Source: Onchocerca volvulus (Eukaryota > Nematoda > Chromadorea > Rhabditida > Onchocercidae). From it: a stretch of DNA of 64,000 nucleotides. Positions 1 through 13,671 of this stretch are shown here, one piece after another. How positions within the stretch are numbered: position 1 is the first letter of the stretch; every line of letters starts with the position of its first letter. The stretch spans positions 4,328,368 to 4,392,367 of the forward strand of contig HG738138.1 of the NCBI GenBank assembly GCA_000499405.2, read 5' to 3'. The notes below the pieces were generated by a model that saw only the letters and a list, made by a program, of their open reading frames with translations, made no database searches and had not been told where the DNA came from. The position numbers and the translations under genes were made by a program.

Positions 1-1734
1 AAATTTTCCACTTTAGAATGGCATAATGATTGAAACTTGCTTAAATAATTCTGAATTTTTAACAAATATTAATTTATCTATATTCTTCTGTCATTCAAAT
101 TAATGAAGAAAATCGTATCTCTGAGCAAATTGATTGATCGTAAATACGGAAATTATTTGTGTTTTACTGCAGATTATTCGTGCGAAATGAAGTTGAAGAA
201 AGTGGCAATTTTTTTTCTTCAAATAAAAATTGAACTCTGTAAATTGACACTAATAATTTGAATATCCTGTTTAAAGTTTCCCTTTTCTCTCTCATCTTCA
301 TCAGAAAAAAGCCTAAGCTGACCTAAATAGTATAAAATTTCACGAATTTTGACACCCTTCACTAAAAATAAAAAAACGAAATTTGAGAATTTAAATTGAA
401 GTTGCGCATTAGTTCAAAGTCTCAAATTTCAAATTCTCATACATGCATATTCATTTTTCAAATAAAAGAACGACTCAAAAAATGCCCGAAAAGCTTAATC
501 ACATGTTTAAAAAAAAAGTTCAAAATTGTATCGAAGGTAGATTTCCTAAACAGCATGTCATAAATATTTTAAAGCTTCGTTTCGATTTAAAATTTTTTCA
601 GATTTAGTTAATTGGACGATAATAAAGGATAATTTGAAAGTTTCTGTTCATAAAGATTTTTTTTCTAGGAAAATCTCTTCACCGTATCCGGTTTTTTACA
701 CATAAAATATGATTAGCGACAACTTATTACGACCATTTATGATGTTTCTTCGAACTATAAGTCATTAGATAATAATTTAAACGTTTCAGAAAAGCTTCTC
801 GAAAAACATGACGTTAATCTTCCAATGAAAATAAAATGTGTTTAGAAATTAAGTCGCACTGCAGAAAAAAAAAAAAAAAAAATCTGGAATCTCATTTAAA
901 CTGTAAACTATTTTTTAGGAGAATGAATAAGTAAAACTTAATTTTCACAATTGATTTTACACTTTTATTAGAATCAATTCTCGAATGAAAAGAGCTACCA
1001 ATGTCAAGAATTCTGCTTTAATGCTGACAAAGCTATAATGATCTGTAAGAATGAAGCCATTTCGATATTGTTCAGCAAATGATTCTTATGCATGGCTTGT
1101 TTTTTATTTTAAATTTTTCAAACAAAAGTATAATTTCAACCCAGTTTTTTTTTTTTTTTTTTGCCTAAATCATCTCAGATCAGGCGATACATCACATTCA
1201 AACAAGATGAAATAGATTAATCATGGACTTGCTTCAGGCCATCATTCAAAATTGACGAAATGGAATAATAGCTTTTTAATCTCTTTCGATGTGATTGTTG
1301 CAACTTGCTAGGCAGACTTCCTGACGAACAAAAAGTTTTCATTTTCAGCAGTTCACAGATCAGAAACTGAAGTTGACAAGCAAACATTCTGTTTAACGTA
1401 CGGATCGTTGTAGATTACTAAAATTTCCGAAAATCTTGATCATCTAATATATCTCTGATAATCATAATTCGTAAAGTCAGTAAGATTACATAAATAAATT
1501 TATTATTAACAGTAATATAAATCAGAACTTTTATTTGTTACGCTGAAAAGTTCATCAGATTACCATTGCTTTTTCCTATATAAATGAGTCTCTAGAGAAA
1601 TAAACATACAGGAAAAATTCTTTTGTTCACTGATTTTTTTTTGTTCGGCGATTTCTAAACTGCCTTAATTAATATTTCTAGTACGAATAAGTTGCTAATA
1701 AAAAAGGAATTAATTCATTTCAGACTAATGAGCT
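1..1734. other. Upstream intergenic DNA of the GPCR gene
   Basis: No coding exon is supported here. The stretch is AT-rich with A and T homopolymers (around 866-882 and 1147-1162). Near its right end a TTTCAG acceptor (AG at 1722-1723) lies 11 bases before the GPCR start codon. It could be a spliced-leader trans-splice site or the end of a 5' UTR intron. Confidence 0.6.
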
Positions 1735-4700
1735 ATGGATGAAACAGGAGACTACTTGGAACCAGAGCCAGATGCAGTATTTCCCACTGATTGTTCTCAA
1801 TCAAACGAAACATTTTCCCGACTTCACTTACTTTATTCTCAACGCATCATTGGATGGCCAAAATTTTCGGAATGTTTACCACACTGTGGAATGTGTCAAA
1901 TATTTGCATCTGATTCAACTTATATTATCTATAATGTAGTTCTCGTTGGTTTCATCCTTCCATTAATCGGTTTTTGCGGTCTACTTGGTAACGGAATCAG
2001 CGCTTTCATCTATTGTCGACCAGGTACCATTATTGATTATTTGCTCAGATAATTATCAATAACTTGCTGAAACACTGGATGCTCAGTATCACTTTTCTGT
2101 TTTTCTGTTGCTCTTGAGCCATATATTTTTTTTTTTTTTTTTTTGCCGAATAAACTGGAATACAATTAAAACATGGGACGGTATAAATCAATTGGCAATG
2201 CTCGTTTTTGATTTTGAATTGTTTTCTTTTTTTTTTTTTTTTTTTTTTTGGATTGTAATTTTTCGGCAGTTTATTATGATTTAAGTTATTATTATGTTTT
2301 TTGAATTATTCTTGTCTTTAATTTTAGTTAGTTTTAGCCTTAATGGAATTGGGTTTATGCGCATATTATAAGGTGAAATATAAAATAAATTTTTGCTAAA
2401 GCTGATTACGGCTGAACTGGAATTGTATATATATATATATATTTTTTTTTGGATATTGGATTTAGTTTAATTTAAATTTTTGTTTATGGGCAAGAGGTTT
2501 TTCCAAAATTTCTGTTTTTCTTTTTTAATTCTTTTATTTTCCTTCCTGCTAGTTTTACTTTGAATTATGTATGAAATTTTGGTAGTCTGTTGGACATTAT
2601 ATTGATATCGCGACATTTTATTATACTGCGGTGGATGCTTTTAGATCTATCACAAAAAAGTTAGCATTCCGCTTGTACCAAAAAAGCTGATGTAGGTCTT
2701 TTTTTTTTTTTTTAATTCTGTAAACTTTGCTATAAGCTACTACTGAAGTCTGGAATTTTATAATTTGCAATTAATTTGAAATTGAATATCCAATTAATTC
2801 TTCTTATCTCATTAGCAATATCATGTAAGGCAATGTTTCAGAAATGCGTTCATCAACTAATTTATATCTGTGCGCACTTGGATTTAGCGATTGTGCAGTA
2901 ATATGTACAGCAATATTTTTATTCTGTTTTGATATTATCAGACGTTACTCGTTACATATATCCTTAATGTTTGGAGCATTTTCACCTATTGTTTATCCAG
3001 CCGGCATGACCGCTCAAACATGTTCCGTTTATTTCACGCTAATGGCTGCTGCTGATTGCTTCGTTCAAGTAAGCGAGAATCTGAATCATTTTTCAACAAA
3101 TGATTCTCACCCATTTAGATTCATTTATTACTTCAATTTTCAAAAATAATTTTCATTTGTAATTACTAAGGACACGGATCTTGTAAAGACACAAACATGG
3201 AAGTTGAGTAAATCATTCTGAAACTTGCTTTCTAAGCTTTCTGATCTGATCTAGTGTTTTCTTCCTCTTGTTTCCAACTTGTCATCGTTCTTCGTCCTCA
3301 TTCCAGCATCCTTCCTTCTTGCCTTCATTGTAGCTGAGAGCGAAGTGATTTGTGAAAGTTTTAAAATTCTCAGATTTAATTGAAATTCCTGAGCTCACCT
3401 TTGAACTCTTTTCTCACTTCTGAAATAAGGATTTTGTATAAATCTTAACAATTTCTTCACCGAATTAATCCAGTATGAAACAAATTTTTCAATTAAAAAT
3501 ATTGCGTATCATTACAAAAATATTCCTTGATCTAGGACTTTTAAATATTTTACAGGTATGTCTAACGGACAGTTGTCGGAAAGTTGTTTCTCGAGAGTTT
3601 TTCGTCAAAAGTACTATGCTATTTATTGTGGCGTTCAGTATTTTATACAATGTGCCACATTGTCTAGAAACAGTTGTTTTAGAGTGTTGGCACACTCGTT
3701 TCGAAAGTCGTTCGCTCGAAGTTTGTCCCGATCCATTCAGGTTTCTACCGAGGTAACAATTATTAAACTTTTGATTTTAATAATTTTAGAAGCAGCATTT
3801 ATTCGCTGTAATGTTTGGCTTTTAAATTTTGCCATAATTTATATTTGAATGCCTGATTAGGTTGCATATTTAAGAATGAACTGTTGACTGGCTGACTAAA
3901 AATGGCCTTATTGACTTCTTACCTGATAATTTCGTTTCAACACTTTGATTAGATTAGACCGTTTTATCACATTTAAGCATCTCAGATCTATCGCTTCTTT
4001 TATGCTTGTGGATTTAAGAAAAAAAAATTTTATGTTTTCAATCCAATAGTTGATATGTAAAAGAATTTGTAGAATCTGAATTTCTAGTCCAATTTTATTG
4101 TTCTTGGATGCAAATTTTCAGTTATAAACTCATTTATTACAAATACATGTACTCGATATTTCTCGCCATAGGCCCCCTTGTTGTATTAGTAATTCTAACT
4201 TTATGCATTATTGGCGCATCGGTTGTTCACAAGAAAGGTGGCAGTGATTCCGGCGATACTATTGCTTTGGTTGGTTTTATCAACTATTTACTTTACAAAA
4301 ATTCCTGGTCAGCAAAAATTGAATTAATATGGCTGTATTCAATTCCAAGTAAATTTATCCGAGAAATGTATTCATTCAAATTTGGCTTGCTCCAAATCAA
4401 TTCCAAATTTCATTCTGGTTCAAATTTGATTATTCAAAATTAATCGGGGTGATATTATGTTTTCTTGAAAGAAATATTTCATCATTGTTGAGTTTTTTTC
4501 GAAATCGAGAATATTGCAGAAAATCGTTGCGAAATAATTTTAAAAATTGGGGATTTATAACTGAAAGAACAAAACTATCTTATGATTGCAATATTTCAGA
4601 AATCAGATTCTAGAATAATCAAGGAAAAAAAAATATTTCTCCTTCCTAAACCAGTAATTTTAATTATAGATATTAGTGGTATTATTATTTATTGCTTGCA

Positions 4701-5245
4701 ATGTAGCAGCACTTCTATTAAATGTATTCGAAGTTCGTCTTGGTGAATTATTGGGACCTTATATCAACTACATCGTTGACGCCTCCAATGTCCTCGTTGT
4801 CTTTAATTCATCATGCAACTTTGTCATTTATGTGACATTTTCATCACCATTTCGTCGCACGCTTCGACGATATATTTTCAAAACAAATGCAAAATCAACC
4901 GTTCAAACGAACACAAATTCCTCTAAAGCAACCGCAAAGAGAATAACAACAACAATCACTAAAACTACTCTCGCAACAAGTAGAATAAACTTATGTACCA
5001 ATAAATCTGGCAATAGTCATAAAAGAAATAACGGTAGTGGTACTAGCATTAGCGACAAAAGCAACTCAACAATTGTTATCGAAAATGAAAATTCGACTAA
5101 TTATAATCAGCACTCCCATCCATATTATCAGGATCCTAGTTGCAATTATCGGAGACATCAACATCTCGAACATGATGATCAATTTTCCAGAAAAGAGATC
5201 ACTAACCATGTTCCGAAAGTAGCTCAACTTGAAATACTCATATAG
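1735..5245 (+). CDS. FMRFamide-type neuropeptide receptor (class A GPCR), 478 aa, 5 exons
   Basis: Seven-helix plasma-membrane receptor, most like the nematode FMRFamide-peptide receptor (FRPR/DMSR) group. Exons: 1735-2023, 2842-3068, 3556-3752, 4122-4269, 4670-5245; phases join without a break. In-frame TAA and TGA lie just upstream of the ATG, which follows a TTTCAG acceptor by 11 nt. Landmarks: N-glycosylation site NET near residue 24; TM1 about 64-93 with GLLGN; TM2 with the TNLYLCALGFSD block; TM3 cysteine in AQTCSVY and an ECL2 cysteine in LECWH for the class A disulphide; TM7 NSSCNFVIY at 333-341 in place of NPxxY, usual in this group. The DRY position reads DCF (168-170), so the arginine is missing. 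The C-tail, about 135 residues, is rich in Ser/Thr/Asn and Lys. Peptide ligand and G protein cannot be read from sequence. The FRPR/DMSR placement is from motif memory, not a tree. Confidence 0.9.
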
Positions 5246-5276
5246 CAGTTCCGTTATTGTTCTTCCTTATAGTTCG

Positions 5277-5282
5277 AATAAA
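5277..5282 (+). terminator. Poly(A) signal AATAAA of the GPCR gene
   Basis: A canonical AATAAA lies 32 nt after the GPCR stop codon, followed by T-rich sequence. It is the likely cleavage signal of that transcript. Confidence 0.55.
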
Positions 5283-6913
5283 TTTCTACTTTTATAGCAG
5301 TAGTTTCTCCTACTTTATCAGTTTCACATATTTCGTCATCGAAATTCAATATTTTTGTAACAATTTCCATATTTTACTTCACTGAAATGCCAATTATTCC
5401 GACAGAAATGCAACAAAAAGATGTGCGAATTTCAGCCCAGTGTACAACTTCATGCACAACAAATTAACATATTATAAATATACAAAGTTTTATATTCACA
5501 ATCGACTTCGGCTAGTGACAAGATTTAAATGGAAAAACATCGGCAAGCCGGAAAGAGATATTATGAGACATATAAATGAAGTAAATGAACTATTCATACA
5601 AAAATGTCACAAATATAACTAAAAAAAAAGAAAGCCGCCATTCTGTTTCATTAAAAAGACCAAAACTGACCAAAACTTCATTCACCACAACTGCTCAGAT
5701 TAAGATTGGATGAACTACACATGAGTACCGTATCAGAGCAAAAACGGAACCAATGTAAAAAGTATACGTAATTATCCTTAGCAATTTATAAAATTTTCTT
5801 TTCTTCATCTAAAAACCTATCTACTCTCATTTCCTCTGATCACATAATTAGTCTAATGAACTGCTGTGCAGAGCGCAAGAATCACTAGTTAAAGCAAGGA
5901 GATTAGCTAGTCAACTTTGGACATTATGTAGTATTTCCGCAAGGCGCTATTAATCCCATTTGCTACATTTACACCCACCTAAAATACTGCACATTTTAAA
6001 CAGTTTGTTTCTTAGACCAGATGAATCACGAGCAGGATGAAAACGCAGTTTATAAACTTCATTTCAGCATAACAGTAGACTTAAGGTTCTTGATGATCCA
6101 CAAACCTACTGCTACAAAAACTAAACAGATACTATGACGGCTGGAACTTAAATAATCGCTGCCGGTAGCAATTTTAAGGAAATTAATAGGTGTCCGAAGG
6201 CAAAGTGAATCATATGGTTCATCAATTAATCAGGAAGATCACCTCACCAACTTGGTTAAATAAAAATTGAAGAACACAGAATTTTCAGAAAACAATGATA
6301 TGGATAATGTTGACAGCGGAGTAATCAGAGGCAAATTTGACCAGAGTTCGTGTTGTCACAACTCTTCATTGACTTTTCTATCGAGAGAAGACTAACCCGC
6401 TGAAATCTGAAACTAAAAACGGTGACATAGAATTGTTCCGTATCAGATCTGATGCGCCGCCTAAGTGGTGCAAAGTGATGAATAGGAAAGTTTAACGACC
6501 CGTTTCATGAAACAGACTTCAAGAAACTGTTGCAAATAAAGCGTGCAGTTTAACAGTTTCAAAAACAAATGTTCTGAAAAACGATCATAAAACATGAATT
6601 TCTTCCTTCTTATTGAATGAGGAAATAATCTGAAGGCAAGTTGAAGCTAAAAGCAGGGCATTAAAAACAGGTCTGAAGTGATCAAACATTTAGCAGAAAG
6701 TTAAGAAGCAATGTTTAAAGGGAACAGCAATTTTTTCTCTCTTTCTCCTCATATAATCGTCAAATATTAAGATATTTCCATAAGACTCACTGATTGGAGA
6801 TAACGATCACTGAACCACAAGATAGGAGAAATGAATAATGCAATAAAACTGATTCAAGTAACATAACAAAATGAAGTTTTACAAACATCTGGAAATAAAA
6901 TTTCTTTTTCTGA
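5283..6913. other. Intergenic stretch between GPCR and PI3K adaptor
   Basis: This region lies between two converging genes and must contain both 3' ends. No ORF here shows a recognisable motif; a short plus-strand frame at 5440-5622 has no family resemblance. Nothing else was seen. Confidence 0.5.
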
Positions 6914-9900
6914 TCATAATGTGCCTTTGAACGCTGGTATTTTGAGTTTGGTATCTAACTGAGCATTGTGCTCTTTCATCGAACAATGGCTATAATACCG
7001 CACAAAGTCGACTAAAGAGGAGAAAAATAATTTCGTGTTGAGAAATGCATATCCTGACGATTCTGGATGTTTTAAATCTCTGTAAAACATAATTTTCAAA
7101 ACTTCACTAGCCTTTCCAGTTACATCAGTGTTACACTATATTCATCTACATACATATTGGGAGATCGATTCTCTAATAGTTCATGATGAGTTGACACAGT
7201 GATGTTGTTCGCGGAACTCGCATAAGCAGAAAATGGCAAAAAGATCTTGAGCAAAATCAGATTAAAAATGTACGGATTGATGGTGGTGTTCGAAATGTTT
7301 GGTTACCTTTTTGTATAAAGAAACTGGAAAGAACTGTGAAAATATTCGAAACATTACAATAAAAATTAGTTTAAAAAACCACCTGTATTCAATCAAACAA
7401 TTGAATATATGATTTTCATTTGATATAGTCAGTGCATAGTGACCTGCCTGGGACTGACTAGGGCGAATTAAAAATATTCCATTCGAATTATCAGGATTAC
7501 AGTCCATCAGTGATCGAATAATTTTAAAGGCGCTATCCTGTAAATTAGATTGTAAACTGTAAAATTAAAGAGAACTAATGAAATAGGCAGTTAAGTAGAA
7601 AAGTTACTTATATCCCTTCAAAGTGGATAGTAGAAAAAGTCTTAGAATAAGTTAGGTCAGGACCTTTGTACAATCAAGTGAAAGATATCTGTCAGGTTGC
7701 CATCGTAGTGTTAACTGAAGTAGTACTCTTGTCAGCGGTTCTTGTTCCAAGTCAGCCAAAAACGACACTTCTTGTAACACTTTATCCATTGCTGCTTGCG
7801 AAACATTAAGCTGACAGAGACGGAACTGACAAGTGTCTAATTCTCTGTAATAGATCGCATTTTTTTTTGAATATTACTAAGCAATGGATGATAAAAACAG
7901 AGAATATTTTTAAATATTTCTATAAATAAATAATACCAAAATATTAGGCTAATAAATTTAGAAAAAGAATTGCGTGACAAATTTAAAAATGCGTGGTGTC
8001 ACGACCAGCTAATCACTAGTTCTAAGACGGAAATTTTTAACTAAAATTTTACTTATGCAATTTTGTAAGTTTCGGAGTTAAACTGCAATGCAGAGCTTCG
8101 TTTTCTTTAATGTTTTTTTCAATCGCTTCAATTTGCTCAACCATTTGTTGCTGCTGATAGCGTATACTTTCTAATCTAAAAAATATTTTTTCTCTCTAAA
8201 AGTTGGATACTGTATACTGAAGTAAATTTGTTCAGAGAAGGAAAAAATATCTAAAGAACCATCAAATTTCCCTTAACTCCGGTCCTAAAGATATTATACA
8301 AAAAATCTAAGAAACATATCCCGACTACAAGAAATAGAATATAATTTTCATAAAATTTCATACATCTTTTAATGGTATGATGACAAATCGATGTAGTCTT
8401 TAAGCAGAACAAAGTTTTGTTTTGCTAACTTGAAGCATATCATAAAGATGATGCTCCATCACTAATTGTATAAGAATGGAAGTACTGGTTAAGCAGAGGC
8501 GACGTATGTTACTAACAGTACAACTACCGGTGGTAAATATGTCAGGAACGAAAGCTGAACATAAAAAAAAAAAAAAAAAAAAAGAGCACTGTGCTCTACG
8601 CTCATTACTTTATGACCGCAGTGATAACTGAACATTCCGTTTTAAGAATATCCTAGAAGATATCGCGATAATCATACAAAATAAATTCTTTTCAACTGAC
8701 TCGCTTCTCTTAAATGGTATAACTGTGCTTAAAGTACGGTTACATTTAAATAAAACCTAGAACATAGCAGTAGAAGCCCGAACGCTTTTGATAAACATAC
8801 CTCCTCTGCTGAGCATCCTTATTTTTGTTTAATTCTGCAATTTCGGATTCATCGAATAACATCTCTTTATTGCTGGATGGTAAAGAAAAATTGGTTCTGG
8901 TGAAAAATTCGGTACAAAAGATAAATAATAATTCATATTTTAATACCAATTTGATATATAAATATGCTTGACTAAATGAATTAAAGCTCTAAGCATATAA
9001 TTTCATTTTTTCTACCTACTAATATTTTTAAACTAATTTCTACTCCTACTATCAGTTTTAAAATTTTTGAATAACTTCTTTACTGAAAATTCTAATTGCT
9101 AATATAAGCCAAATATACATAAACAATTTTGATAATTCATAACAATTATCTAAAATATGGTGTCAAAAGGTCACCTTTCAAGCAACTCCATTTGTTTCAA
9201 GAAAAGTGCGTATGCAGCAGTAAATGCGGCATGTGCATGTCGCTTTCTTTGCAATTCTTCTTTTAACGAATCAAGTTCTGCCGTAATCTGATCATCGTGT
9301 CGTATAACGCGTAAATGAGCAGCATGCAAACCACGTAATTGACACAATAAGTGCTCCACACTGCGTACACCATCGATAACCTAAATAAAATAACAATTTT
9401 AATCCTGCTAAACAATAGTGAAATTAGTAATTTCCAACATACCTGTTTGTACTATAAGCTTCTGAAAAGCAAAAACTGACCCAAGAAGTTTGTTCGAAAT
9501 TTGGTTTACGAAGTGGATAGAGAAGTTCAGTTGAAAGTTGCCGATTATATTCCAACAGGGAATTTCTTCGATAATAATCAATTAATGATACAACGGATTC
9601 AAATTTTAACATATCTTCCGTAAAGCCACAATGCTCACCGGCAACGATAATTCTTATTAAGCGATTTCTCTGCAATATAATTTTCTTTGTTCATAAGACT
9701 GACAACACTCTGCCCTTGTTCATAACACTGAAGGGATTCCAAAACCAAAGTTAATAATTATGAATGGAAATTTCCAAAACAAGAGAGAAATTTCACAATC
9801 ACTCCTCCTCATGTCATACACATTTGTGCACTTATCCGTAAATTACTACAGTTAACCTTATTATCTCATATAAGAGACAATCACAAATAAATTTCAAAGA

Positions 9901-10643
9901 CAATTTGTCATATTGCTTATGGAAAAAAGAATCACCCATCAAATAGTGACGGCACAGTGGACATAAAGCGGATTATTGCAAACAAAACAATATTTAACTA
10001 TTGTTCAAGAAAATACTTGTTCACTAAAGAACAGCTGATTTTGCGAAGTCTCTACAAAACATATTATTTGTCCAAGATCTATGGCTAATAGTGTCTAATT
10101 ATTCAGTATAGTCGTATGCTAACGATAAGTAGATAACCGCGCATCATCTATTGGAAGATGGTATCAATTGCTGAACTATATTACAAAGTCAGCCAAAGAC
10201 AACTATTGAAAAAAAAGAAGAATTAGAAAAGTAAGACTAAGTTAACAATTTATGTACGTACCTCACCATATCTAAGCGTAAGAGTATAGTTCCCTTTAGT
10301 TGAAGCATCGCGCACACAAAATGTACCATTTGGACAGTCCTGGAATGCATTATATCATTTCCGACATTTTCTTTAACTGCAATAATAAAACTAATTGCAC
10401 ACCGCTCCATTAGTTGAATATTGTATTGTTTGCAGAAGCTGCTGACAACAACTTACTTTTAAATTTTATCTCTCGAAACAAAAAAAAAGAAACCCAAATA
10501 TGGTCTGCACAGTTCTCTATAATCTCAATAACAAGTCCGAGACTTACGCCTATAGCTGATGCAATTTCTTCCTTGGAAGCATTCGCCCAATACCATTCTT
10601 GCTGTTCCAGACCATGCGCGCAATCCTCCTCCTTTTTTTCCAT
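6914..10643 (-). CDS. aap-1-like: PI3-kinase regulatory subunit, p85/p55-like (nSH2-iSH2-cSH2), 421 aa, 9 exons
   Basis: Adaptor that holds the class IA PI3K catalytic subunit through its coiled coil and recruits it to phosphotyrosine receptors such as the insulin/IGF receptor. Exons in order: 10548-10643, 10262-10339, 9481-9669, 9175-9380, 8801-8872, 8053-8175, 7664-7844, 7383-7537, 6914-7079. N-terminal SH2 (about 16-115): EWYWANASKEE, then TFCVRDASTKG with phosphotyrosine Arg42, NYTLTLRYGE and LLYPL, a close match to p85. Inter-SH2 (about 121-300): long helix rich in Glu, Gln and Lys. C-terminal SH2 (about 310-421): GIFLIRPS with Arg340, HYALTIS, GYAFLN, DFVRYYSH. No SH3 or RhoGAP (BH) domain was found, so the layout resembles p50/p55 and C. 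elegans AAP-1. The ATG lies 4 nt after a TTATCAG acceptor, which fits spliced-leader trans-splicing; an extra upstream coding exon cannot be excluded. Confidence 0.9.
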
Positions 10644-12026
10644 CTCGCTGATAAAAAGAAAAGGACTGAATATCATCAAAAACTATGTTGTATGAAATTA
10701 AGAAAATTTTAGTTACTTCCTTTGCAATTTTCATGCATCGTTTCTGATTGTTTGTGGTGTAAGCAATAATGTCAATTAGTTTTTAATAATACAGAGAGAA
10801 ATTTCACTTATAATTTAGAGCAGAGGGGACAAATAAACATACCGCCTAGCATTACTAATTTGTATTCATTTGATCTGCAGCTGTTGATATTATCGCATTT
10901 GAATTTGATTCTGGAAATTCGCGTTAAGGAAGCCTTAATTCATTCCCCTGCATACTGCAGAATCAGGGCTTTTTCAGTGAATCCGAACAAAATATCGAGT
11001 GATGAAAAAATGATCACTGTAATTAAATTCCAAAACATGATAATGAAATTTAGTAAAATTAACTGCAAAAACCATCCAATGCATTTCGAAAAAAAGTGCA
11101 ACGGCCAATACTGCTTGTAAAAAAGCGGAATTTTAACAGACTTTTTGATAGACAAACTACACCTTCCAAATTGACAAAAACGTAACAATTTTTAAAAAAT
11201 TATGCATTACTGGATATTACATGGCCTTTTAATGAAAATCTTTGACCCTTGTTGAAGTTGAATATGGATTAAAACTGATTGGGTGATTTTGGCATATCTT
11301 TGAATCAGTTTGGAATGATTTTGTGACTCTATGTGTTATTATTTCACAATTTTGCCTCTTCTTTGAAATATTTATTACTGGTAAAACCTATGGTAAACAT
11401 ACACTGTAAACGCTACGCTTGGGAACACACGTTCGTTTGTTTTAAATTAATGTGCTATATTGATTTATTGAAGAAATGGCGACCGTTGAAAATGAAATTA
11501 TAGAGAAGATATATGTAACGTATTGGAGATAAAATAATAAGCTGAGAAAATGCGAAAAGTATAAAACGACAAGTTCAGTGCAAAAATTAGCTAAGAAATA
11601 ACTTGCATGAATAAGTATGACAAGTGATTGTGGGAAACCATGGACGTTATACAATGCAAAGAAAAAATTAAATAAGAAATAATAAGATGGCGAAAGAATT
11701 ATTGCTGAAAAGACTTTCTGAGGATGGCAACGCAGCATTTAGCATAAGAAGTATGAATTAATCAGGCAATGATGATTTATATGAAGATCTATATCGTAAT
11801 GAATGTAGAAATGGAAGAACCGAAGGAAGAAACTGAAGGTAGAAATGGATGAATCAGAATAAGCAGAGCCAGAATCTTTTGGCAGAAGAAATAGAAACAG
11901 TTACTGTGAGGAAGTAGTGCTTGGATTGAAGTGGAATAATTCAGGCATCTGGTTCTATTCAAATGAAGCATATCAAAAATAGTTCAAATAAATGATCACA
12001 ATATTTTGCTTCTGAAATGATAGGAA

Positions 12027-12090
12027 GTTTGACATAAGTTTCCATACCAAAAAAAAAAACTTTTTTAAGTATGGAAACTTCCGTCAAAAC
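12027..12090. repeat. Inverted repeat, about 22-nt arms, A/T-rich loop
   Basis: Arms at about 12027-12048 and 12068-12090 share GTTTGAC...AAGTTTCCATAC in opposite orientation with a few mismatches. The loop is about 20 nt of poly-A then poly-T. It would fold as a compact hairpin. Confidence 0.65.
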
Positions 12091-13603
12091 GGTGACAAGT
12101 AAAGTGCAACTTGTTCAGAAATCTTATTGTGAGTAATACTTTTCATAAATATGCTTTCAGCTACAGCAAAAAAGATTATTAGACATTTGATTTTTTATTT
12201 ACATCTATACTAATTTATCATTTTCTTCATTAGATTTAAAACCACTTACTCATTCTTATCAACGAATTTGATAAAATATATATAGCATTTTTTCTCTTTT
12301 TCTGTAGTCAATATAAAAGAATCCAAAAAGTTAATTTCATAGACCGCTGATTAGAATAACGGAGATAGCTCAATAGAATTATTAATAAATCAAACATTTT
12401 ATGTACGATCAGTACTATAGGCTTCAGCATCTTATTTTGGCTTGTATTGTTCATAAGTAAAGCTTAGAACTCAGATTTTTGCTTAATAACGAGTAAGGTA
12501 AGTTTTGCGAGTAGTTTATCGAGAAATAAAAATGATTTTATCCTACAATCATGCATTTCGTTATAGATTAAACTATTGGGAGCAGTAAATGAGACTATAA
12601 GATGAAGAAAATAATAAGTAAGAAAAAAACACATTGAGAGCATGAGCTTCAAAGAAATTTTTCATTCCTTTTAACCGAAATAAATTCCGAGGAGTCCTGG
12701 ACATCCTTTTCGAGCTCACTTTTCGAAGAATCTCAGATCACACTGCTAATGCCGAAAGTGGAAGTCAGTAAATAATGTCAATCAATAAATTGCTCAGTAG
12801 TAAAAGATTTCGTAGGATTTTAATGCGATTTGGGTATAAAACGAAAATTGTAGTTTCCTAGAAATGGTGAGTTTTATCTCTTGATATCAAACAATTTTTA
12901 ACAAATACTTCTGATTCGAACAAATTCCTTAAATAAAGAAAAACAACGCATGATAAATATAAGCAAATGTATTAAAATAAATAATGCTTGCGATTCAGAA
13001 GAGCACTAATTAGATGATACGGATGGATTGGTCACTAATGCCAGTTTTTTTTTTTTTTGATTTACATTGTTTATATTGATAAGTTATATTGATTTTCCTG
13101 TAAAATAATGACATATCAAACATTTAATTTGGCTTCATACAACTTCTATTCTTTTTTCAGTAACACATAACAACTGCATGGAAGTTTTAAGTTTTTGTAG
13201 GAAAGAGTTTAAAACAGCTTTTACAATAAGTGTCACTGCCTTGGAGAAGTCGTTCCCATACATCAGTTTTTTTTTTTATATCGAAAAAGAATTCCGGAAA
13301 AACGATTTAACTAGCTGGAAAAAAATATCTTATTCGCTTATTCCAACACAAGTTGCGAATGCGAATGAATCAAAAGTAAGAACATTTCAGGTAAATAATA
13401 AATATGACATCAGATCGATCACCTGCAGATTTTACAAAACTTATTGATTGTTCCGGTGGACTTAACATCAATCACATCGCGTTCATTGGGCACGACTTTT
13501 ATTTTTCAATAATCTATTCTACTTTTCTCTCAACTTCTCCGAATAGAATGAGAGAGAAATGCCAAGGTATGACAGAGTGTAAATTCAAAGCTTTAAAAAA
13601 AGC

Positions 13604-13671
13604 AAAGAAAAGATGCAGGAAGTTGATTAGTTGATCAAAGTAAAGAAAAGGTGCAACAAGTTGATTAGTTG
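13604..13671 (+). repeat. Imperfect tandem duplication, period about 38 bp
   Basis: Two copies carrying AAAGAAAAGRTGCA and AAGTTGATTAGTTGA lie head to tail, with a few substitutions between them. Confidence 0.65.

Noticed and set aside
1739..1939. Alternative frame at the GPCR start
   Set aside because: It overlaps exon 1 in another frame and does not continue into helices. The 1735 frame does.
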